The translations under genes were made by a program, and so were the position numbers. Shown piece after piece: positions 17,828 through 30,206 of a DNA stretch of 64,000 nt. The notes below the pieces were generated by a model, which worked only from the letters and a program-made list of their open reading frames with translations, made no database searches and was not told the origin of the DNA. The first letter of the stretch is position 1, and each line of letters begins with the position of its first letter. The stretch comes from Sphingobium terrigena. GTDB lineage: Bacteria; Pseudomonadota; Alphaproteobacteria; Sphingomonadales; Sphingomonadaceae. Where the stretch lies: contig NZ_QVRA01000005.1 in assembly GCF_003591655.1 (NCBI RefSeq), positions 222,398-286,397 on the forward strand, read 5' to 3'.

Positions 17828-18361
17828 TTACTTCTTCTTCCCTTCCTTGCGGAAGATGAATTCGCCGTCGTACTTGATGCCCTTGCCCTTATAGGGTTCG
17901 GGCTTACGCCAGCGACGGATCTCGGCCGCAACCTGTCCGACCTTCTGCTTGTCGATACCGATGATCTCGACCGTGGTGTTATCCGGGGTCTTGATCTCGA
18001 TCCCTTCGGGGATCGCGTAATCGACGTCGTGGCTGTAGCCCAGCTGCAACTTCAGGTTCTTGCCCTGCGAGTTGGCGCGGTAGCCGACGCCGGTGATCAG
18101 CAGCTTCTTGGTGAAGCCTTCGGTCACGCCGGTGATCAGGTTCTGGACGAGCGTACGCTGCATACCCCAAAAGGCGCGCGCCGCTTTGGTCTTGTTGGCT
18201 GGCTGCACCGAAATGCCGTCATTTTCCAACGTGTAGCTGATCTCGTCGCGCAGCGGCATGGCGAGGGTGCCCTTGGGGCCCTTCACCGAGAGCTGCCCGC
18301 CCTCGATGGTCGCGGTCACCCCATTGGGGATCGCGACCGGTTTTTTACCGATGCGGCTCAT
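17828..18361 (-). CDS. rplF: 50S ribosomal protein L6
   Basis: A 177-residue L6 of normal length. It opens [19 protein letters not shown] and carries the C-terminal signature [21 protein letters not shown]. Its start codon overlaps the rpsH stop by one base, which implies coupled translation within the spc operon. Confidence 0.98.
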   Translation of the reverse strand: MSRIGKKPVAIPNGVTATIEGGQLSVKGPKGTLAMPLRDEISYTLENDGISVQPANKTKAARAFWGMQRTLVQNLITGVTEGFTKKLLITGVGYRANSQGKNLKLQLGYSHDVDYAIPEGIEIKTPDNTTVEIIGIDKQKVGQVAAEIRRWRKPEPYKGKGIKYDGEFIFRKEGKKK

Positions 18362-18756
18362 TAGAACACCTCCGCCAGCACTTCGCCGCCGACATTCTGT
18401 TCGCGCGCTTCCGCGTCGGACAGAACACCCTTGGGCGTCGAGACAATGGTGATGCCCAGGCCATTGCGGACTACCGGCAGTTCCTTGGAACCCGAATAGA
18501 CGCGGCGGCCAGGCTTGGACACGCGAGCGACATGCTTGATGGCCGGCTGGCCTTCAAAATATTTCAGCTCGATGCGCAGGCCGGGGTGGGCGCCAAGCGC
18601 TTCCTCGGAATAACCGCGGATATAGCCTTCGCGCTGAAGCACGTCGAGAACGCGGGCGCGCAGCTTGGACGCGGGGGACATAACGCTGTCCTTCTTCGCC
18701 TGCTGCCCGTTGCGGATGCGGGTGAGCATATCACCCAGGGGATCGGTCAATGCCAT
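18361..18756 (-). CDS. rpsH: 30S ribosomal protein S8
   Basis: A 131-residue S8, a 16S rRNA central-domain binder and, in E. coli, the translational repressor of the spc operon. [20 protein letters not shown] and the C-terminal [19 protein letters not shown] are the family hallmarks. It starts 12 bases after the rpsN stop. I did not find a convincing S8-type operator at the rplX/rplE boundary by eye. Confidence 0.98.
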   Translation of the reverse strand: MALTDPLGDMLTRIRNGQQAKKDSVMSPASKLRARVLDVLQREGYIRGYSEEALGAHPGLRIELKYFEGQPAIKHVARVSKPGRRVYSGSKELPVVRNGLGITIVSTPKGVLSDAEAREQNVGGEVLAEVF

Positions 18757-18768
18757 GAGATGATATCC

Positions 18769-19074
18769 TTACCAGCTCGACTTGGTGACGCCGGGGATCA
18801 GGCCCTTGTTGGCCAGATCACGCAGCTGAATACGGCAGAGCCGGAATTTGCGGTAATAAGCGCGCGGGCGACCGGTCAGCTCGCAGCGATTGCGCACGCG
18901 AGTGGGGTTACCATTGCGGGGAATTTCCGCCATCTTCAGACGGGCGATCAAACGATCACCGTCGTCAGCATTGGTATCATTTGCGATCGTCTTGAGCTTC
19001 GCATAACGGCCGGCATATTTCTTCACCAGCTTCTTGCGACGTTCATTCTTGTTGATCGAACTCAGTTTCGCCAT
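18769..19074 (-). CDS. rpsN: 30S ribosomal protein S14, zinc-free (C-minus) form
   Basis: A 101-residue S14. The long form lacks the four-Cys zinc ribbon: the region reads [21 protein letters not shown] with only two Cys. It ends [13 protein letters not shown], the universal S14 terminus. This is the standard form in Alphaproteobacteria. It sits between rplE and rpsH. Confidence 0.98.
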   Translation of the reverse strand: MAKLSSINKNERRKKLVKKYAGRYAKLKTIANDTNADDGDRLIARLKMAEIPRNGNPTRVRNRCELTGRPRAYYRKFRLCRIQLRDLANKGLIPGVTKSSW

Positions 19075-19124
19075 GACTTAAGTTCTCTTCCTTAGCTAAT
19101 GCGTTGGGAGAGAAGCGGGGCCGA

Positions 19125-19700
19125 TTAAGCCGCCTGCTTCTCTTCTTCCTGCGGGAAGGGGAAACCGAACAGGCGCAGCAGCTCGCGCGCCTCGTCGTCC
19201 GTCTTCGCGGTGGTGGTCACGATGATGTCCATGCCGCGCACCTTGTCGACGCGGTCATAGCTGATCTCCGGGAAGATGATCTGTTCCTTGATGCCGAAGG
19301 CATAGTTGCCACGGCCGTCAAAGCTCTTGGGGTTCAGACCACGGAAGTCGCGCACGCGGGGGAGCGCGATGTTGATCAGGCGATCCAGAAATTCATACAT
19401 GCGCTCGCGGCGCAGCGTGACCTTGGCACCGATCGGCATCCCCTCACGCAGCTTGAACTGCGCGATCGACTTCTTCGCCTTGGTGATGACCGGCTTCTGA
19501 CCAGCGATCAGTTCCATTTCCTCGGCGGCCTGGGTGACCTTCTTCTTGTCCTGGGTCGCTTCGCCCACGCCCATGTTGAGCGTGATCTTTTCGATCCGGG
19601 GGATTTCCATGACGTTCTTGTAACCGAACTTGTCGGTCATCGCCTTGATGATCTCGGCGTCATAGAGCGCCTTGGAGCGCGGGATATACATGTCGGCCAT
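19125..19700 (-). CDS. rplE: 50S ribosomal protein L5
   Basis: A 191-residue L5, which binds 5S rRNA and contacts the P-site tRNA. Motifs include [37 protein letters not shown] and [15 protein letters not shown]. Its start overlaps the last base of rplX, implying coupling. The C-terminal tail EEEKQAA is slightly longer than in E. coli. Confidence 0.98.
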   Translation of the reverse strand: MADMYIPRSKALYDAEIIKAMTDKFGYKNVMEIPRIEKITLNMGVGEATQDKKKVTQAAEEMELIAGQKPVITKAKKSIAQFKLREGMPIGAKVTLRRERMYEFLDRLINIALPRVRDFRGLNPKSFDGRGNYAFGIKEQIIFPEISYDRVDKVRGMDIIVTTTAKTDDEARELLRLFGFPFPQEEEKQAA

Positions 19701-20011
19701 TACAGCACCTCACCGGACTTGACGGCGACGCGAACCTTCTTGCCGTCGCGCTCCTCGAAACGAACGCGGGTCGGCTTGCCGTCCTTGTCGGCGACCGCCA
19801 CGTTCGAGATGTGGAGCGGCGCAGGCTTGCGCTCGATGCCGCCCTGCGGGTTCGACTGGTCGGGCTTGCGATGCTTCACATGCACGTTGATGCCTTCGAC
19901 AAGAACCTTGTCGTCCTTGGGCATCACCTGCAGGACAGCGCCGGTGCGGCCCTTGTCCTTGCCAGCCAGGACGACAATCTTGTCGCCCTTCTTGATCTTA
20001 GCAGCGCTCAT
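19700..20011 (-). CDS. rplX: 50S ribosomal protein L24
   Basis: A 103-residue L24 with a KOW motif: [22 protein letters not shown], then [15 protein letters not shown]. It initiates 50S assembly. The N-terminal MSAAKI is two to three residues longer than in E. coli. Its ends overlap rplN and rplE by one base each. Confidence 0.98.
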   Translation of the reverse strand: MSAAKIKKGDKIVVLAGKDKGRTGAVLQVMPKDDKVLVEGINVHVKHRKPDQSNPQGGIERKPAPLHISNVAVADKDGKPTRVRFEERDGKKVRVAVKSGEVL

Positions 20012-20379
20012 TACAGCACCTCAGGGGCTAGGCTGATGATCTTCATGTGCTTCTTGGCACGCAGTTCACGAACCACGGGGCCAAAGATACGGGTGCCGAT
20101 CGGCTCCTCGTTCTTGTTGATCAGCACAGCGGCGTTACCGTCGAAACGGATCACCGAACCATCGGCCCGACGAATGTCCTTGGCGGTACGCACGATGACG
20201 GCGCGGTGAACGTCGCCCTTCTTGACCTTGCCGCGCGGAGCCGCTTCCTTGACGGAGACGACGATGATGTCGCCAACGCCGGCGAAGCGCCGCTTCGACC
20301 CGCCCAGCACCTTGATGCACTGGACGCGCTTGGCGCCGCTGTTGTCCGCGACGTCAAGATTGGATTGCATCTGGATCAT
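20011..20379 (-). CDS. rplN: 50S ribosomal protein L14
   Basis: A 122-residue L14 with the signature [20 protein letters not shown] and the end [19 protein letters not shown]. It is preceded by a 164-base spacer separating it from rpsQ, holding CCGGAA/TTCCGG (20407-20421) and GACTC/GAGTC (20518-20530) hairpins. That spacer is roughly where the spc operon promoter lies in E. coli. Confidence 0.98.
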   Translation of the reverse strand: MIQMQSNLDVADNSGAKRVQCIKVLGGSKRRFAGVGDIIVVSVKEAAPRGKVKKGDVHRAVIVRTAKDIRRADGSVIRFDGNAAVLINKNEEPIGTRIFGPVVRELRAKKHMKIISLAPEVL

Positions 20380-20543
20380 GGATCCGGTTCCTTCTTATTT
20401 GGCCTACCGGAAAAATTCCGGCGGTTCCGAATTTCGTGCCTGGACCCTTGGAGTCATACGCGAAGCGCGGGCCTGTAACCCCTTCTGAACGAAAAGGCCA
20501 GCCCCGCGTCGCAATTAGACTCAAAGAGTCGGTGACCTATCCC

Positions 20544-20807
20544 TCAGGCCGCCGTTTCCGGCGACTTGTGGGTGTCCACGCGCTCGATGACCTTCCAGGT
20601 CTTGAGCTTGGAAATCGGGGCGGTTTCCTCGATGCGGACCGTCTCGCCTTCCTTGTAGACATTGCCCTCGTCATGGGCATGATATTTCTTCGAACGACGA
20701 ATGATCTTGCCGTAGAGCGCGTGCTTTACCTTGCGCTCCACGCGAACGACCACCGTCTTGTCGGTCTTGTCGGAAACCACAGTTCCCGTCAGCACGCGCT
20801 TGGGCAT
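20544..20807 (-). CDS. rpsQ: 30S ribosomal protein S17
   Basis: An 87-residue S17, a primary 16S rRNA binder with an OB fold. [20 protein letters not shown] and [21 protein letters not shown] are typical. It starts 12 bases after the rpmC stop and ends the S10-type half of the block, with a 164-base spacer before rplN. Confidence 0.98.
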   Translation of the reverse strand: MPKRVLTGTVVSDKTDKTVVVRVERKVKHALYGKIIRRSKKYHAHDEGNVYKEGETVRIEETAPISKLKTWKVIERVDTHKSPETAA

Positions 20808-20819
20808 CGTGTGGTTCCT

Positions 20820-21023
20820 TTACTTGGCAGCGGAGCTGTTACGCTCCGTCTGCAGGGTCTTGATCTGCGCGATCGACCGGCGGACTTCCTTGACCCGGCT
20901 GGGCTTTTCCAGCTGGTTGGTGGCCGCCTGGAAACGCAGGTTGAACTGCTCGCGCTTCAGGTTGTTCAGCTCGGTCGACAGCTCGTCGTCCGTCTTGGTC
21001 TTGAGGTCAGCAACATTCGCCAT
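20820..21023 (-). CDS. rpmC: 50S ribosomal protein L29
   Basis: A 67-residue L29 near the polypeptide exit, formed of two helices: DLKTKTDDELSTELNNLKRE and the conserved QFNLRFQAATNQLEKPSRVKEVRR. I start at the ATG of MANVADLK, four bases after the rplP stop; the longer open frame overlaps rplP and is rejected. Confidence 0.97.
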   Translation of the reverse strand: MANVADLKTKTDDELSTELNNLKREQFNLRFQAATNQLEKPSRVKEVRRSIAQIKTLQTERNSSAAK

Positions 21024-21027
21024 GACC

Positions 21028-21459
21028 TTAGCCCTCCAGATGCGAGGTGTCGCCGAGGCGGGCGACAACCTTCGTCTTGATCGGCAGCTTCATCGCGGCA
21101 CGCGAGAAAGCCTCAGCTGCGAGCGGACCGGGCACGCCGTCCAGCTCGAACAGGATGCGGCCGGGGGCGACGCGGGCCGCCCAATATTCGACCGAACCCT
21201 TGCCCTTGCCCTGACGGACTTCGGCCGGCTTCTTCGTCACCGGAACGTCGGGGAACACGCGGATCCACAGACGGCCCTGGCGGCGGATGTGGCGCGTGAT
21301 CGCGCGGCGGGCCGCTTCGATCTGGCGCGCGGTGATCCGTTCCGGCTCCATGGCCTTCAGGCCGTAGGCGCCGAAGTTCAGCGCAGTGCCGCCCTTCGCA
21401 TCGCCCTTGATCCGGCCCTTGAAGGTCTTGCGGAACTTCATTTTCTTCGGTTGCAGCAT
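21028..21459 (-). CDS. rplP: 50S ribosomal protein L16, likely RoxA substrate
   Basis: A 143-residue L16, located at the A-site finger and the peptidyl-transferase approach. [19 protein letters not shown] and the loop [20 protein letters not shown] are diagnostic. Arg82 in that loop aligns with E. coli Arg81, the residue hydroxylated by YcfD/RoxA; a RoxA-type enzyme is encoded at 300-1439. L16 and rpmC are separated by 4 bases. Confidence 0.98.
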   Translation of the reverse strand: MLQPKKMKFRKTFKGRIKGDAKGGTALNFGAYGLKAMEPERITARQIEAARRAITRHIRRQGRLWIRVFPDVPVTKKPAEVRQGKGKGSVEYWAARVAPGRILFELDGVPGPLAAEAFSRAAMKLPIKTKVVARLGDTSHLEG

Positions 21460-21480
21460 GACGCTATACCCTATTCAAAA

Positions 21481-22176
21481 TCAGCGCGCCGGACGCACGC
21501 CGGAGGTCTGAGCCTCCAGCATGAGCCGGTCGGTCGCGAACGGATCATGGCCGAGAATCTCGCCCTTGAAGATCCACACCTTGATCCCGCACACGCCATA
21601 GGCGGTATGCGCGGTGGCTTCGGCATAGTCGACGTTCGCACGCAGCGTGTGCAGCGGAACGCGGCCTTCGCGATACCATTCGACGCGCGCGATTTCCGCG
21701 CCGCCCAGACGGCCGCCACAGGTGATCTTGATGCCTTCGGCACCCAGACGCAGCGCGGACTGAACCGCACGCTTCATCGCCCGGCGGAATGCCACGCGGC
21801 GTTCCAGCTGGTCGGCAATGCCCTGCGCGACGAGACGGCTGTCGACTTCCGGCTTGCGGATTTCGACGATGTTCAGCGACACATCAGACGAGGTCAGCGC
21901 ACCCAGCTTCTTGCGAAGCTTTTCAATGTCTGCACCCTTCTTGCCGATGATGACACCCGGACGGGCGGCATAGATCGACACGCGGCACAGTTTGGCGGGA
22001 CGCTCGATCACGACCTTGGAGATCGCGGCCTGCGGCATGTTCTTGAAGATGAACTGGCGGATCTTGAGATCTTCCAGCAGGAGACGACCATAGTCGGCAC
22101 CTTCGGCGAACCAGCGGCTGTCCCAGGTACGGTTGATCTGGAGACGCAGACCGATCGGATTGCTCTTGTGACCCAT
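21481..22176 (-). CDS. rpsC: 30S ribosomal protein S3
   Basis: A 231-residue S3 lining the mRNA entry tunnel. It opens [20 protein letters not shown], has a KH domain ([17 protein letters not shown]) and the C-terminal [20 protein letters not shown]. The ATG of MGHKS is 4 bases after the rplV stop; the upstream open frame is rplV in another frame and is not included. Confidence 0.98.
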   Translation of the reverse strand: MGHKSNPIGLRLQINRTWDSRWFAEGADYGRLLLEDLKIRQFIFKNMPQAAISKVVIERPAKLCRVSIYAARPGVIIGKKGADIEKLRKKLGALTSSDVSLNIVEIRKPEVDSRLVAQGIADQLERRVAFRRAMKRAVQSALRLGAEGIKITCGGRLGGAEIARVEWYREGRVPLHTLRANVDYAEATAHTAYGVCGIKVWIFKGEILGHDPFATDRLMLEAQTSGVRPAR

Positions 22177-22180
22177 GTGC

Positions 22181-22567
22181 TTACGCCTCCGCTTCTTCGC
22201 CAGCTTCACGCACGACGATACGCACGCGGCTGTAAGGCTTGAGGATCCGGGTCGACTTGCCGCGGCCACGGGCATGGAAGCGCTTGAGCGTGAACGCCTT
22301 GCCTACCGATGCTTCCGCGACGACCAGCGCGTCGACGTCCAGATTGTGATTGTTTTCGGCGTTGGCGATGGCCGAAGCCAGCACCTTGCGCACGTCGACC
22401 GCCATCGCCTTCTTGGAGAAGGCGAGGATGTTCAGCGCGTCCTCGACCTTGCGGCCGCGGATGAGCGTGGCGACCAGGTTCAGCTTCTGGGCCGAACCAC
22501 GGATCTGCGTGCCAACGGCCAGCGCTTCATTGTCGGCGACGCGACGCGGAGCTTTTTCCTTGCTCAT
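22181..22567 (-). CDS. rplV: 50S ribosomal protein L22
   Basis: A 128-residue L22, whose hairpin lines the exit tunnel where macrolides bind. [20 protein letters not shown] and [20 protein letters not shown] are the family motifs. The N- and C-terminal tails ([22 protein letters not shown]) are longer than in E. coli. Its start overlaps the end of rpsS by one base. Confidence 0.98.
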   Translation of the reverse strand: MSKEKAPRRVADNEALAVGTQIRGSAQKLNLVATLIRGRKVEDALNILAFSKKAMAVDVRKVLASAIANAENNHNLDVDALVVAEASVGKAFTLKRFHARGRGKSTRILKPYSRVRIVVREAGEEAEA

Positions 22568-22842
22568 TAGCGCTTGCCCTTCTTGTCGGCAGCGTGGCCG
22601 GGGAAGAAGCGGGTCGGAGCGAATTCGCCCAGCTTGTGACCCACCATTTCCTCGTTCACGGAGACCGGAACATGCTTGCGGCCGTTATAGACGTTGAACG
22701 TCAGACCAACGAACTGCGGCAGGATGGTGGAACGACGCGACCAGGTCTTGATCGGCGCACGGCCACCCGCGTCCTGCGCGGCTTCCGCCTTCTTCAGAAG
22801 GCTGAGGTCCACGAACGGACCTTTCCAGACGGAACGAGCCAT
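22567..22842 (-). CDS. rpsS: 30S ribosomal protein S19
   Basis: A 91-residue S19 of the small-subunit head. [20 protein letters not shown], then [19 protein letters not shown], and the C-terminal [13 protein letters not shown] are diagnostic. It lies 5 bases after rplB in the S10 order. Confidence 0.98.
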   Translation of the reverse strand: MARSVWKGPFVDLSLLKKAEAAQDAGGRAPIKTWSRRSTILPQFVGLTFNVYNGRKHVPVSVNEEMVGHKLGEFAPTRFFPGHAADKKGKR

Positions 22843-22847
22843 CTCGC

Positions 22848-23684
22848 TTACCTCTTCTTCTTCGCGTGGCGGCTACGGATAATCATCTTATCCGTCGCCT
22901 TGTTGTGGCGGGTGCGGGCACCCTTGGTCGGCTTGCCCCAGGGCGTGACCGGATGACGGCCGCCAGAGGTCCGGCCTTCACCACCACCATGCGGGTGATC
23001 GACCGGGTTCTTGGCAACACCGCGGGTCAGAGGACGAATGCCCTTCCAACGGTTGCGGCCTGCCTTGGCGAGGTTGGTATTGCCATTGTCCGGGTTGCTG
23101 ACGGCACCGATGGTGCCCATGCAATCGGAACGAATGTAGCGCTGTTCACCCGACGACAGGCGAACCATGACCATGCCGCGGTCACGACCGACCAGCTGGG
23201 CATAGGTGCCTGCCGAACGGCAGAGCTGACCGCCCTTGCCTGGCTTCATTTCGATGTTGTGGATGATCGTGCCGACCGGCATCTGACCCAGTTCCATCGC
23301 GTTGCCCGGCTTCACGTCGGTCTTTTTCGCCGCGATGACCTTGTCACCAGGCGCCAGACGCTGCGGCGCCAGGATATAGGCCTGGGTGCCGTCGGGATAG
23401 TTGACCAGCGCGATGAAGGCGGTGCGGTTGGGGTCATATTCCAGACGCTCGACCGTACCTTCGACATCCCACAAGCGACGCTTGAAATCGATGATACGAT
23501 AGCGCTGCTTGTGACCGCCGCCGATACCGCGCGAGGTCACATGACCCTTGTTGTTGCGGCCACCGGTCTTGCGCTTGCCTTCGGTCAGCGCCTTGACGGG
23601 CTTCCCTTTGTGCAGGCTCGACTTGTCGACCAGGATCAGGCCGCGCTGGGCGGGGCTGGTCGGGTTATAGTGCTTGAGTGCCAT
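22848..23684 (-). CDS. rplB: 50S ribosomal protein L2
   Basis: A 278-residue L2, needed for subunit association and peptidyl transfer. It shows the core [20 protein letters not shown], the [13 protein letters not shown] strand and the conserved [20 protein letters not shown] loop, which holds the essential His. It starts 10 bases after rplW. Confidence 0.98.
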   Translation of the reverse strand: MALKHYNPTSPAQRGLILVDKSSLHKGKPVKALTEGKRKTGGRNNKGHVTSRGIGGGHKQRYRIIDFKRRLWDVEGTVERLEYDPNRTAFIALVNYPDGTQAYILAPQRLAPGDKVIAAKKTDVKPGNAMELGQMPVGTIIHNIEMKPGKGGQLCRSAGTYAQLVGRDRGMVMVRLSSGEQRYIRSDCMGTIGAVSNPDNGNTNLAKAGRNRWKGIRPLTRGVAKNPVDHPHGGGEGRTSGGRHPVTPWGKPTKGARTRHNKATDKMIIRSRHAKKKR

Positions 23685-23694
23685 GGTCCGCGCC

Positions 23695-24009
23695 TCAGAT
23701 ACCGGTGGTGACGTCGATGGACTGGCCTTCGGCCAGCGTCACGATCGCCTTCTTGACGTCCGAACGCTTGTAGGGCTTGCCCTTCCAGCGCTTGGTCTTG
23801 CCCTTCTGCACCAGCGTGTTGACCGCTTTGACGGTCACGCCGAACAGTGCTTCGACAGCGGCCTTGATTTCCGGCTTGGTCGCGGTGTTGGCAACCTTGA
23901 AAACCACGGCGTTGTTTTCGCTCAGGAGCGTCGACTTCTCGGTGATGTGCGGCGCGACGACGACGTCATAATGACGGTTGTCGACGGTTCCGGCTTGCTT
24001 TTTAGCCAT
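23695..24009 (-). CDS. rplW: 50S ribosomal protein L23
   Basis: A 104-residue L23, docking site for trigger factor and SRP at the tunnel exit. [20 protein letters not shown], then [22 protein letters not shown], and [16 protein letters not shown] are typical. It overlaps the 3' end of rplD by 8 bases, so the two are translationally linked. Confidence 0.98.
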   Translation of the reverse strand: MAKKQAGTVDNRHYDVVVAPHITEKSTLLSENNAVVFKVANTATKPEIKAAVEALFGVTVKAVNTLVQKGKTKRWKGKPYKRSDVKKAIVTLAEGQSIDVTTGI

Positions 24010-24625
24010 TGAAACGGGCCTCCAGCTTTTCGACCGCAGCGCGTGTGAGCACCAGCGAGTCGGCTTTCAATATGTCGTAGACATTGGCGCCGACGGCAGG
24101 GAGCAGGTCCACGCCGATGATGTTGGCCGATGCCTTGGCAAAGCTGATGTTCACAGCGTCACCGTCGATGAACAGCACTTTGGTGAGGTTCAGCTTGGCG
24201 AGGCTGGCGACCAGCGCCTTGGTCTTGCCTTCGGCAACATCCAGGCTGTCGATGATCGTCAGCGTTCCGGCCTTGACCTTCGACGACAGCGCCATCTTCA
24301 GACCCAGCGCGCGAACCTTCTTGTTCAGCGAGGGGTTGAAGTCACGGACACGGGCACCGTGGGCCTTACCACCGCCGATGAACACCGGCGCGCGGCGATC
24401 GCCGTGACGGGCGGTGCCGCCACCTTTTTGGCGGCCGAACTTCTTGCCGGTGCGGGCAACATCGCTACGCTCACGGGTGCCGCGGGCAGTGCCGCGACGC
24501 TTTTCGAGCTGCCAGGTGACGACGCGATGCAGGATGTCGGCGCGGGGCTCGATACCGAACACGGCATCGTTCAGCTCCAGATCGCCAGCTTCTGCTGCGT
24601 CGAGGGTCTGTACCTTGACCTTCAT
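24002..24625 (-). CDS. rplD: 50S ribosomal protein L4
   Basis: A 207-residue L4. The tunnel-lining loop is [19 protein letters not shown], then [17 protein letters not shown], and the C-terminal half holds [21 protein letters not shown]. In E. coli L4 represses its own operon through the S10 leader. Here the best candidate for a comparable leader is the hairpin-rich spacer upstream of rplC, but no L4-binding motif was identified. Confidence 0.98.
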   Translation of the reverse strand: MKVKVQTLDAAEAGDLELNDAVFGIEPRADILHRVVTWQLEKRRGTARGTRERSDVARTGKKFGRQKGGGTARHGDRRAPVFIGGGKAHGARVRDFNPSLNKKVRALGLKMALSSKVKAGTLTIIDSLDVAEGKTKALVASLAKLNLTKVLFIDGDAVNISFAKASANIIGVDLLPAVGANVYDILKADSLVLTRAAVEKLEARFNG

Positions 24626-24628
24626 GGT

Positions 24629-25381
24629 TTAGCCCTCCTGGCCTTCGGTGACGTCGGTCGCCACGGCGTCTTCAGCCGGGGTGTTCGCAGCGTCATTGCT
24701 GTTGTCAGCCTTTTTAAGGCTGGCGGGATAGGGTGCATCCGCCGGACGAGCGACCTTGACCGCGTCCTTGACGGTGAGCCAGGTGCCCTTGGCGCCCGGA
24801 ACGCTGCCCTTGACGAAAATCAGGCCACGCTCGACGTCGGTGCGCACGATTTCCAGATTCTGCTGGGTGCGTTCACGATCGCCCATGTGACCGGCCATCT
24901 TCTTGTTCTTGAAGACGCGACCCGGATCCTGGCGGTTACCTGTCGAACCATGGGCACGATGGCTGATCGACACACCGTGGGTGGCGCGCATACCGCCGAA
25001 GCCCCAACGCTTCATAGCGCCGGCAAAGCCCTTACCCTGGGTGTGACCCGCCACGTCGACCAGCTGGCCGGCGATGAAATGGTCAGCGGCGATTTCTGCG
25101 CCGACGTCGAGAAGTGCATCCTCGGCGACACGGAATTCGACCAGACGTGCCTTAGGCTCCACTTCCGCCTTGGCGAAGTGACCGCGCTGCGGCTTGGCGA
25201 CATTCTTAACTTTCGCGGTGCCGGCACCCAGCTGCACGGCTACATAGCCGTCGCTGTCCACATCCTTCCGAGCCACGACCTGGTTGCCTTCAAGGGCCAG
25301 AACCGTAACCGGAACGTGACGCCCGTCCTCTTGGAACAGGCGGGTCATCCCGACTTTCTTCGCGATCACGCCAGTGCGCAT
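24629..25381 (-). CDS. rplC: 50S ribosomal protein L3
   Basis: A 250-residue L3, one of the first proteins in 50S assembly. [20 protein letters not shown] and the loop [19 protein letters not shown] are typical; the latter includes the Gln/Trp-finger region approaching the peptidyl-transferase centre, with FAGAMKRW in place of the common FAGVMKRW. The C-terminal tail beyond [17 protein letters not shown] is long and acidic. I start at the ATG of MRTGV rather than five codons upstream. It follows a 333-base spacer after rpsJ. Confidence 0.97.
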   Translation of the reverse strand: MRTGVIAKKVGMTRLFQEDGRHVPVTVLALEGNQVVARKDVDSDGYVAVQLGAGTAKVKNVAKPQRGHFAKAEVEPKARLVEFRVAEDALLDVGAEIAADHFIAGQLVDVAGHTQGKGFAGAMKRWGFGGMRATHGVSISHRAHGSTGNRQDPGRVFKNKKMAGHMGDRERTQQNLEIVRTDVERGLIFVKGSVPGAKGTWLTVKDAVKVARPADAPYPASLKKADNSNDAANTPAEDAVATDVTEGQEG

Positions 25382-25714
25382 GATCCATACTCCCAATAGA
25401 GGCCCGCCATAGTCTCAAAAACGACTCCAGCGGGCGTATCCAACGAAAAAACCGCTCAGGATTTCTCCTTCGCGGCCAACCCTTTGCTTGTAGATCACCC
25501 CGTCTGGGTTGGGTGCCACCCCCTATTCGGGAACAGCGACGGGGGACCAGGGCCACGGCCTAAGCCGCGCGGTATCCCTTGTGTCGTTTGAGCTTCCGCC
25601 CTTCCCTGAAAGAAGGAGGGGGGCGGAATACCCGATACCCTGCTCACCTTTCGGTCAGCAGGGACTTGCTGGCTTGCCCACCCCGGCCTTCGCCGGGGCT
25701 AAAGGCAAACCCGC
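25382..25714 (-). promoter_or_regulatory. hairpin-rich spacer between rpsJ and rplC
   Basis: This stretch holds no credible gene but at least five inverted repeats: GCCCGC/GCGGGC with inner AGTC/GACT (25402-25435), CCCCGTC/GACGGGG (25498-25544), TTCCGCCC/GGGCGGAA (25594-25628), CCCTGCT/AGCAGGG (25638-25663) and CCCCGGC/GCCGGGG with a four-base loop (25681-25698). No other junction in the ribosomal block is this long and structured. It could be a leader for autogenous control, an attenuator, an mRNA processing region or an internal promoter; the sequence does not decide between these. Confidence 0.6.
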
Positions 25715-26023
25715 TTAAGCGAGTTTGATCTCGACGTTCACGCCGGCAGCCAGGTCCAGCTTCATCAGCGCGTCGACCGTCTGCGGCGTCGGCTGCACAA
25801 TGTCAAGCATACGCTTGTAGGTGCGGACTTCGAACTGTTCGCGCGACTTCTTGTCGACGTGCGGGCCACGGTTGACCGTGAACTTTTCGATGCGCGTCGG
25901 CAAAGGAATGGGGCCGCGAATGAGGGCGCCGGTGCGGCGGGCGGTGTCGGCGATGTCGCCGGTCGCCTGATCGAGCACGCGATGATCGAACGCCTTGAGG
26001 CGAATGCGGATGTTGCTGTCCAT
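25715..26023 (-). CDS. rpsJ: 30S ribosomal protein S10
   Basis: A 102-residue S10, also the partner of NusB in antitermination. [20 protein letters not shown] and the loop [20 protein letters not shown] are diagnostic. It is separated from tuf by 140 bases that include a terminator-like hairpin, and from rplC by the 333-base structured spacer, so its level may be set apart from both. Confidence 0.98.
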   Translation of the reverse strand: MDSNIRIRLKAFDHRVLDQATGDIADTARRTGALIRGPIPLPTRIEKFTVNRGPHVDKKSREQFEVRTYKRMLDIVQPTPQTVDALMKLDLAAGVNVEIKLA

Positions 26024-26116
26024 GTCCTACTACCGATGCGAAAGAGCCAAAAAACAAACCGCCCCGTTTAGACCCTCTAGCGCAAAGCCGGCGAGGATCG
26101 GTCCGAGGCGGTTAAA

Positions 26117-26152
26117 ATCCGAGCCGCGCGAATCAGGTGATCCGCGCGGCTC
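26117..26152 (-). terminator. terminator-like hairpin after tuf
   Basis: Read on the minus strand, GAGCCGCGCG and CGCGCGGCTC form a 10-base-pair stem with a 12-base loop, followed by GGATTTTAA. It begins about 10 bases after the tuf stop and precedes rpsJ, so it probably ends or reduces str-operon transcription before the S10 genes. Confidence 0.6.
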
Positions 26153-26162
26153 GCTGCCTATA

Positions 26163-27353
26163 TTACTTGGTGACTGCCGAAACAACCCCCGAACCGACGG
26201 TCCGGCCGCCTTCGCGGATCGAGAAGCGCAGACCCTGCTCCATCGCGATCGGTGCGATGAGCTTGACGCCGAGCTTCACGTTGTCGCCAGGCATGACCAT
26301 CTCGGTGCCTTCAGGCAGCACGACTTCGCCGGTCACGTCGGTGGTGCGGAAGTAGAACTGCGGACGGTAGTTGGCGAAGAACGGCGTGTGACGGCCACCC
26401 TCTTCCTTCGACAGAACATAGACTTCCGATTCGAACTCGGTGTGCGGCTTGATCGAGCCGGGCTTGCAGAGAACCTGGCCACGCTCAACGTCTTCACGGC
26501 CAACGCCACGAACCAGCGCGCCGATATTGTCGCCTGCACGACCTTCGTCGAGCAGCTTGCGGAACATTTCAACGCCGGTGACGACGGTCTTGCGGGTGTC
26601 CTTGATGCCGACGATCTCGACTTCTTCACCAACCTTGACGATGCCGGTTTCGACGCGGCCGGTCACGACCGTACCACGACCCGAAATCGAGAACACGTCC
26701 TCGATCGGCATCAGGAAGGGCTTGTCGATCGGACGGTCGGGCTGCGGGATCCAGCTGTCGACAGCCTGCATCAGCTTGAGCACGGCGTCATGGCCGATTT
26801 CGTTGTTGGTGCCGTTGAGGGCGCAAACCGCCGAACCCGGAATGATAGGGATGTTGTCGCCGTCGAAGTCGTAGGACGACAGCAGTTCGCGGATTTCCAG
26901 CTCAACCAGCTCAAGGATTTCAGCGTCGTCGACCAGGTCGACCTTGTTCATGAACACGACCATCTGCGGCACGCCAACCTGACGGGCGAGCAGGATGTGC
27001 TCGCGGGTCTGGGGCATCGGACCGTCGGTGGCGGACACGACCAGGATCGCGCCGTCCATCTGGGCGGCACCGGTGATCATGTTCTTCACATAGTCAGCGT
27101 GACCGGGGCAGTCGACGTGCGCATAGTGGCGCGCTTCGGTTTCATACTCGACGTGGGCGGTCGAAATGGTGATGCCGCGCTCGCGCTCTTCAGGCGCCTT
27201 GTCGATATTGTCATACGACGTGAAGGTCGCGCCGCCGGTTTCGGCCAGCACCTTCGTGATCGCTGCGGTCAGCGAGGTCTTGCCATGGTCGACGTGACCG
27301 ATGGTGCCGATGTTGCAATGCGGCTTCGTCCGCTCAAACTTAGCTTTCGCCAT
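26163..27353 (-). CDS. tuf: elongation factor Tu
   Basis: A 396-residue EF-Tu. G1 is GHVDHGKT, G3 is DCPGHADY, G4 is NKVDLVDD and the switch is [14 protein letters not shown]. It delivers aminoacyl-tRNA to the ribosome. AGAAGG precedes the ATG by a few bases. It follows fusA with a 131-base spacer that holds two GC-rich hairpins (27399-27417, 27453-27474). No second tuf copy is in the window. Confidence 0.98.
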   Translation of the reverse strand: MAKAKFERTKPHCNIGTIGHVDHGKTSLTAAITKVLAETGGATFTSYDNIDKAPEERERGITISTAHVEYETEARHYAHVDCPGHADYVKNMITGAAQMDGAILVVSATDGPMPQTREHILLARQVGVPQMVVFMNKVDLVDDAEILELVELEIRELLSSYDFDGDNIPIIPGSAVCALNGTNNEIGHDAVLKLMQAVDSWIPQPDRPIDKPFLMPIEDVFSISGRGTVVTGRVETGIVKVGEEVEIVGIKDTRKTVVTGVEMFRKLLDEGRAGDNIGALVRGVGREDVERGQVLCKPGSIKPHTEFESEVYVLSKEEGGRHTPFFANYRPQFYFRTTDVTGEVVLPEGTEMVMPGDNVKLGVKLIAPIAMEQGLRFSIREGGRTVGSGVVSAVTK

Positions 27354-27398
27354 TTTATCCTACCTTCTAATCAAATCCGATGGGTTTGACCGCTCGGC

Positions 27399-27474
27399 CG
27401 CGCCTTGCGAAGGCGCGTCCATAGCAGCAAATTCGCATAATGAAAGCCCTAACCGCCCCGTTTGCACGGGGCGG
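27399..27474 (-). terminator. two hairpins between fusA and tuf
   Basis: Downstream of fusA on the minus strand, CCGCCCCGT/ACGGGGCGG (27453-27474) forms a 9-base-pair stem with a four-base loop, followed by TTAGGGCTTTC, a weak T tract. Nearer tuf, CGCGCCTT/AAGGCGCG (27399-27417) forms an 8-base-pair stem with a three-base loop. The first may be a partial terminator for fusA; the second lies in the tuf leader. Confidence 0.45.
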
Positions 27475-27484
27475 ATCAGGATTT

Positions 27485-29557
<2,073 letters not shown>

Positions 29558-29717
29558 GATGCTTCTCCGTTGCCGGCGCACCGGCGGTTTGGGATTCGTG
29601 TTCTTGCGTGGCCCCTAAACCAATCCGTCCGCCATGGGTAGGCCCACGACGAACGGATGGATTTTTAAGAGCGATAAACGGGGCAACTGTCGATCGACCG
29701 CCGCCCCGCCAATCTTT

Positions 29718-30188
29718 TTACCAGCGATAGTGCGAGAAGGCGCGGTTCGCTTCCGCCATGCGGTGCGTGTCTTCGCGCTTCTTGACCGCGTTACCACGGT
29801 TGTTGGCAGCATCCATCAGCTCACCCGACAGGCGGGCGGCCATGGTGGTCTCACTGCGGTTGCGCGCAGCGGTGATCAGCCAGCGGATGGCCAGGGCCTG
29901 CGAACGCTCAGGACGCACTTCGACGGGAACCTGATAGGTCGCCCCGCCAACGCGGCGGCTGCGGACTTCGATGCCAGGCTTGATGTTGTTCAGCGCGTCA
30001 TGGAACATGCCGATCGGATCCTTCTTGGCGCGAGCCTCGACGGTTTCCAGAGCGCCATAAACGATCGCTTCAGCAACGGCTTTCTTGCCGTCCTGCATGA
30101 TCGAATTCATGAACTTCGACAGAACCTGATCACCATATTTGGGATCGGGCAGGATGATGCGCTTTTCGGGGCGACGACGACGTGACAT
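29718..30188 (-). CDS. rpsG: 30S ribosomal protein S7
   Basis: A 156-residue S7, which organises the 16S rRNA 3' domain and in E. coli represses the str operon. [20 protein letters not shown] and [18 protein letters not shown] [20 protein letters not shown] are diagnostic. It lies 18 bases after rpsL and 160 bases before fusA. Confidence 0.98.
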   Translation of the reverse strand: MSRRRRPEKRIILPDPKYGDQVLSKFMNSIMQDGKKAVAEAIVYGALETVEARAKKDPIGMFHDALNNIKPGIEVRSRRVGGATYQVPVEVRPERSQALAIRWLITAARNRSETTMAARLSGELMDAANNRGNAVKKREDTHRMAEANRAFSHYRW

Positions 30189-30206
30189 ATCTGTATCTCC
30201 CCTCTC

